Below are positions 6,509 to 7,019 of a stretch of 7,019 bases of DNA, piece after piece. Source of the stretch: Chromatiales bacterium (GTDB lineage Bacteria; Pseudomonadota; Gammaproteobacteria; UBA6429; Thiohalophilaceae); assembly GCA_024641465.1 (NCBI GenBank), contig JAHEDB010000110.1, positions 1 through 7,019 of the forward strand, given 5' to 3'. The notes below the pieces were generated by a model that saw only the letters and a list, made by a program, of their open reading frames with translations, was not told the origin of the DNA and ran no database searches. The position numbers were made by a program, and so were the translations under genes. Each line of letters begins with the position of its first letter. The first letter of the stretch is position 1.

Positions 6509-6919
6509 ATGGCCAACACTGAGTACGATTTTGCCACCGGCAAAATTGTTGACCTGGACAACCGCAAGGCGATCATTTTGATCAACGACTCGGCGGATGC
6601 CGAGCCGTTGGTAGCGTTATTACGCAAGGCGCGTTACCGCATGTTAGGTCTGACCTCAGATAGCGCCGCGGCCCTTGAACTGGTGCGCAAACACAAGATC
6701 GGCGTGATCTTTATTGATACCGACATTCCCGGTATCGATATCGATGACATCCTGGTTCATCTCAAAAGGCGATTTCCTGCCTTTAACGCCATTCTGGTTA
6801 GTGGCCAGGTATCCAAAGATGCTCTGTTCTTAGCGACAAAGCTCGGTGCAGTCGGTTATTTAGCCAAGCCTTTACAGGAAGAGGCCATCCGCCGCGGTAT
6901 GTCACGGGTCGTTTTGTAA
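6509..6919 (+). CDS. Single-domain response regulator (CheY-like receiver)
   Basis: A 136-residue protein made of a short N-terminal extension (about 1-19) and one receiver domain with no output domain, so it should act by phosphorylation-dependent protein contact. The phosphoacceptor is D70 in VIFIDTDIPG, set four residues before P74 as in the family. The switch residues are S98 (ILVSGQ), Y117 and K120 in GYLAKP. The acidic pocket reads LINDS: D27 is kept, but the usual preceding acidic residue is N26, a mild departure that may alter Mg2+ binding. The start is ATG 6509 with AAGGAA just upstream (spacing about 4-5 nt). No histidine kinase or chemotaxis gene is in the window. It is divergent from rapA and may be co-regulated with it through the palindromes between them. 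The partner kinase and output are unknown. Confidence 0.88.
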   Translation: MANTEYDFATGKIVDLDNRKAIILINDSADAEPLVALLRKARYRMLGLTSDSAAALELVRKHKIGVIFIDTDIPGIDIDDILVHLKRRFPAFNAILVSGQVSKDALFLATKLGAVGYLAKPLQEEAIRRGMSRVVL

Positions 6920-6949
6920 GATTATCTTTCCCATCTTAAATAAATCTAC

Positions 6950-6989
6950 TTGAAATCATATTGGTTTTTTGGTTCACTATGCGCCCTCC
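6950..6989 (+). promoter_or_regulatory. Candidate stable-RNA promoter for the tRNA gene
   Basis: CACTAT (6975-6980) is followed at once by GCGCCCTCC, very like the GC-rich discriminator of stringently controlled rRNA and tRNA promoters. TTGAAA (6950-6955) is a possible -35 at a long 19-bp spacing, and AT-rich sequence lies upstream of it as an UP element would. The start would fall only a few bases before the tRNA. The -10 is a poor match (three of six), so this is tentative. Confidence 0.4.
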
Positions 6990-6990
6990 A

Positions 6991-7019
6991 GGGCCGTTAG
7001 CTCAGCTGGTAGAGCAGGA
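6991..7019 (+). tRNA. tRNA gene, 5' part only (cut by window edge; possibly tRNA-Lys)
   Basis: The last 29 bases match the 5' end of a tRNA: acceptor strand GGGCCGT, then T8 and A9, and a D arm with stem GCTC (7000-7003) pairing GAGC (7012-7015) around AGCTGGTA. The conserved A14, G15, G18, G19 and A21 are all present. The window ends within the anticodon stem, so the anticodon is not seen. The acceptor and D-arm sequence look most like gammaproteobacterial tRNA-Lys, but Val and other tRNAs share much of it, so the amino acid is a guess. Confidence 0.88.

Noticed and set aside
6917..6938. Inverted repeat TAAGAT/ATCTTA after the response regulator as a terminator
   Set aside because: The 6-bp stem has only one G-C pair and no T-run follows it directly; the later TTTTTT at 6965-6970 has no hairpin before it.
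1..7019. Mobile element, prophage, CRISPR array or defence island
   Set aside because: No transposase, integrase, terminal repeats, regularly spaced repeats or defence-type proteins are visible; gene content is housekeeping.

Overview
The window reads as ordinary chromosomal DNA of a free-living gammaproteobacterium with mid-range GC. The markers are a full-length RapA/HepA Swi2/Snf2 ATPase, SlyX with its terminal TPPPHY motif, and an EfpL (YeiP-type) elongation factor. All three are recognisable from family sequences and are typical of Gammaproteobacteria; genus and species cannot be told.

Layout. (1) 1-587, plus strand: the C-terminal third of an asparagine-synthetase-family protein that enters from the left edge. 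It is followed 15 nt later by a small antitoxin-like protein of the Xre/MbcA/ParS type (603-977) with no toxin gene beside it. (2) 978-1258: an AT-richer spacer with no intact gene. It holds what looks like the decayed 5' end of an exported-protein gene, broken by a one-base shift. (3) 1259-3401, plus strand: a tight four-gene cluster of efpL, a DUF938-type methyltransferase, a secreted protein with two OB-like domains, and slyX. Gaps are 11 and 13 nt and then an 8-nt overlap, so a single operon is likely. (4) 3403-6330, minus strand: rapA, convergent with slyX, the two stop codons separated by one base. (5) 6331-6508: a divergent spacer with a credible rapA promoter and several small palindromes. 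(6) 6509-6919, plus strand: a stand-alone receiver-domain response regulator. (7) 6991-7019: the 5' part of a tRNA gene cut by the right edge, preceded by a promoter-like element with a GC-rich discriminator.

Working together. Several genes serve gene expression: EfpL relieves ribosome stalling, RapA recycles RNA polymerase, and a tRNA follows. No evidence ties the methyltransferase, the OB-fold protein or the response regulator to that theme. I see no phage, transposon, CRISPR array or defence island, and no convincing new system. The most useful points for follow-up are the frameshifted signal-peptide remnant before efpL, the orphan antitoxin, the palindromes between rapA and the regulator, and the abutting rapA/slyX 3' ends.
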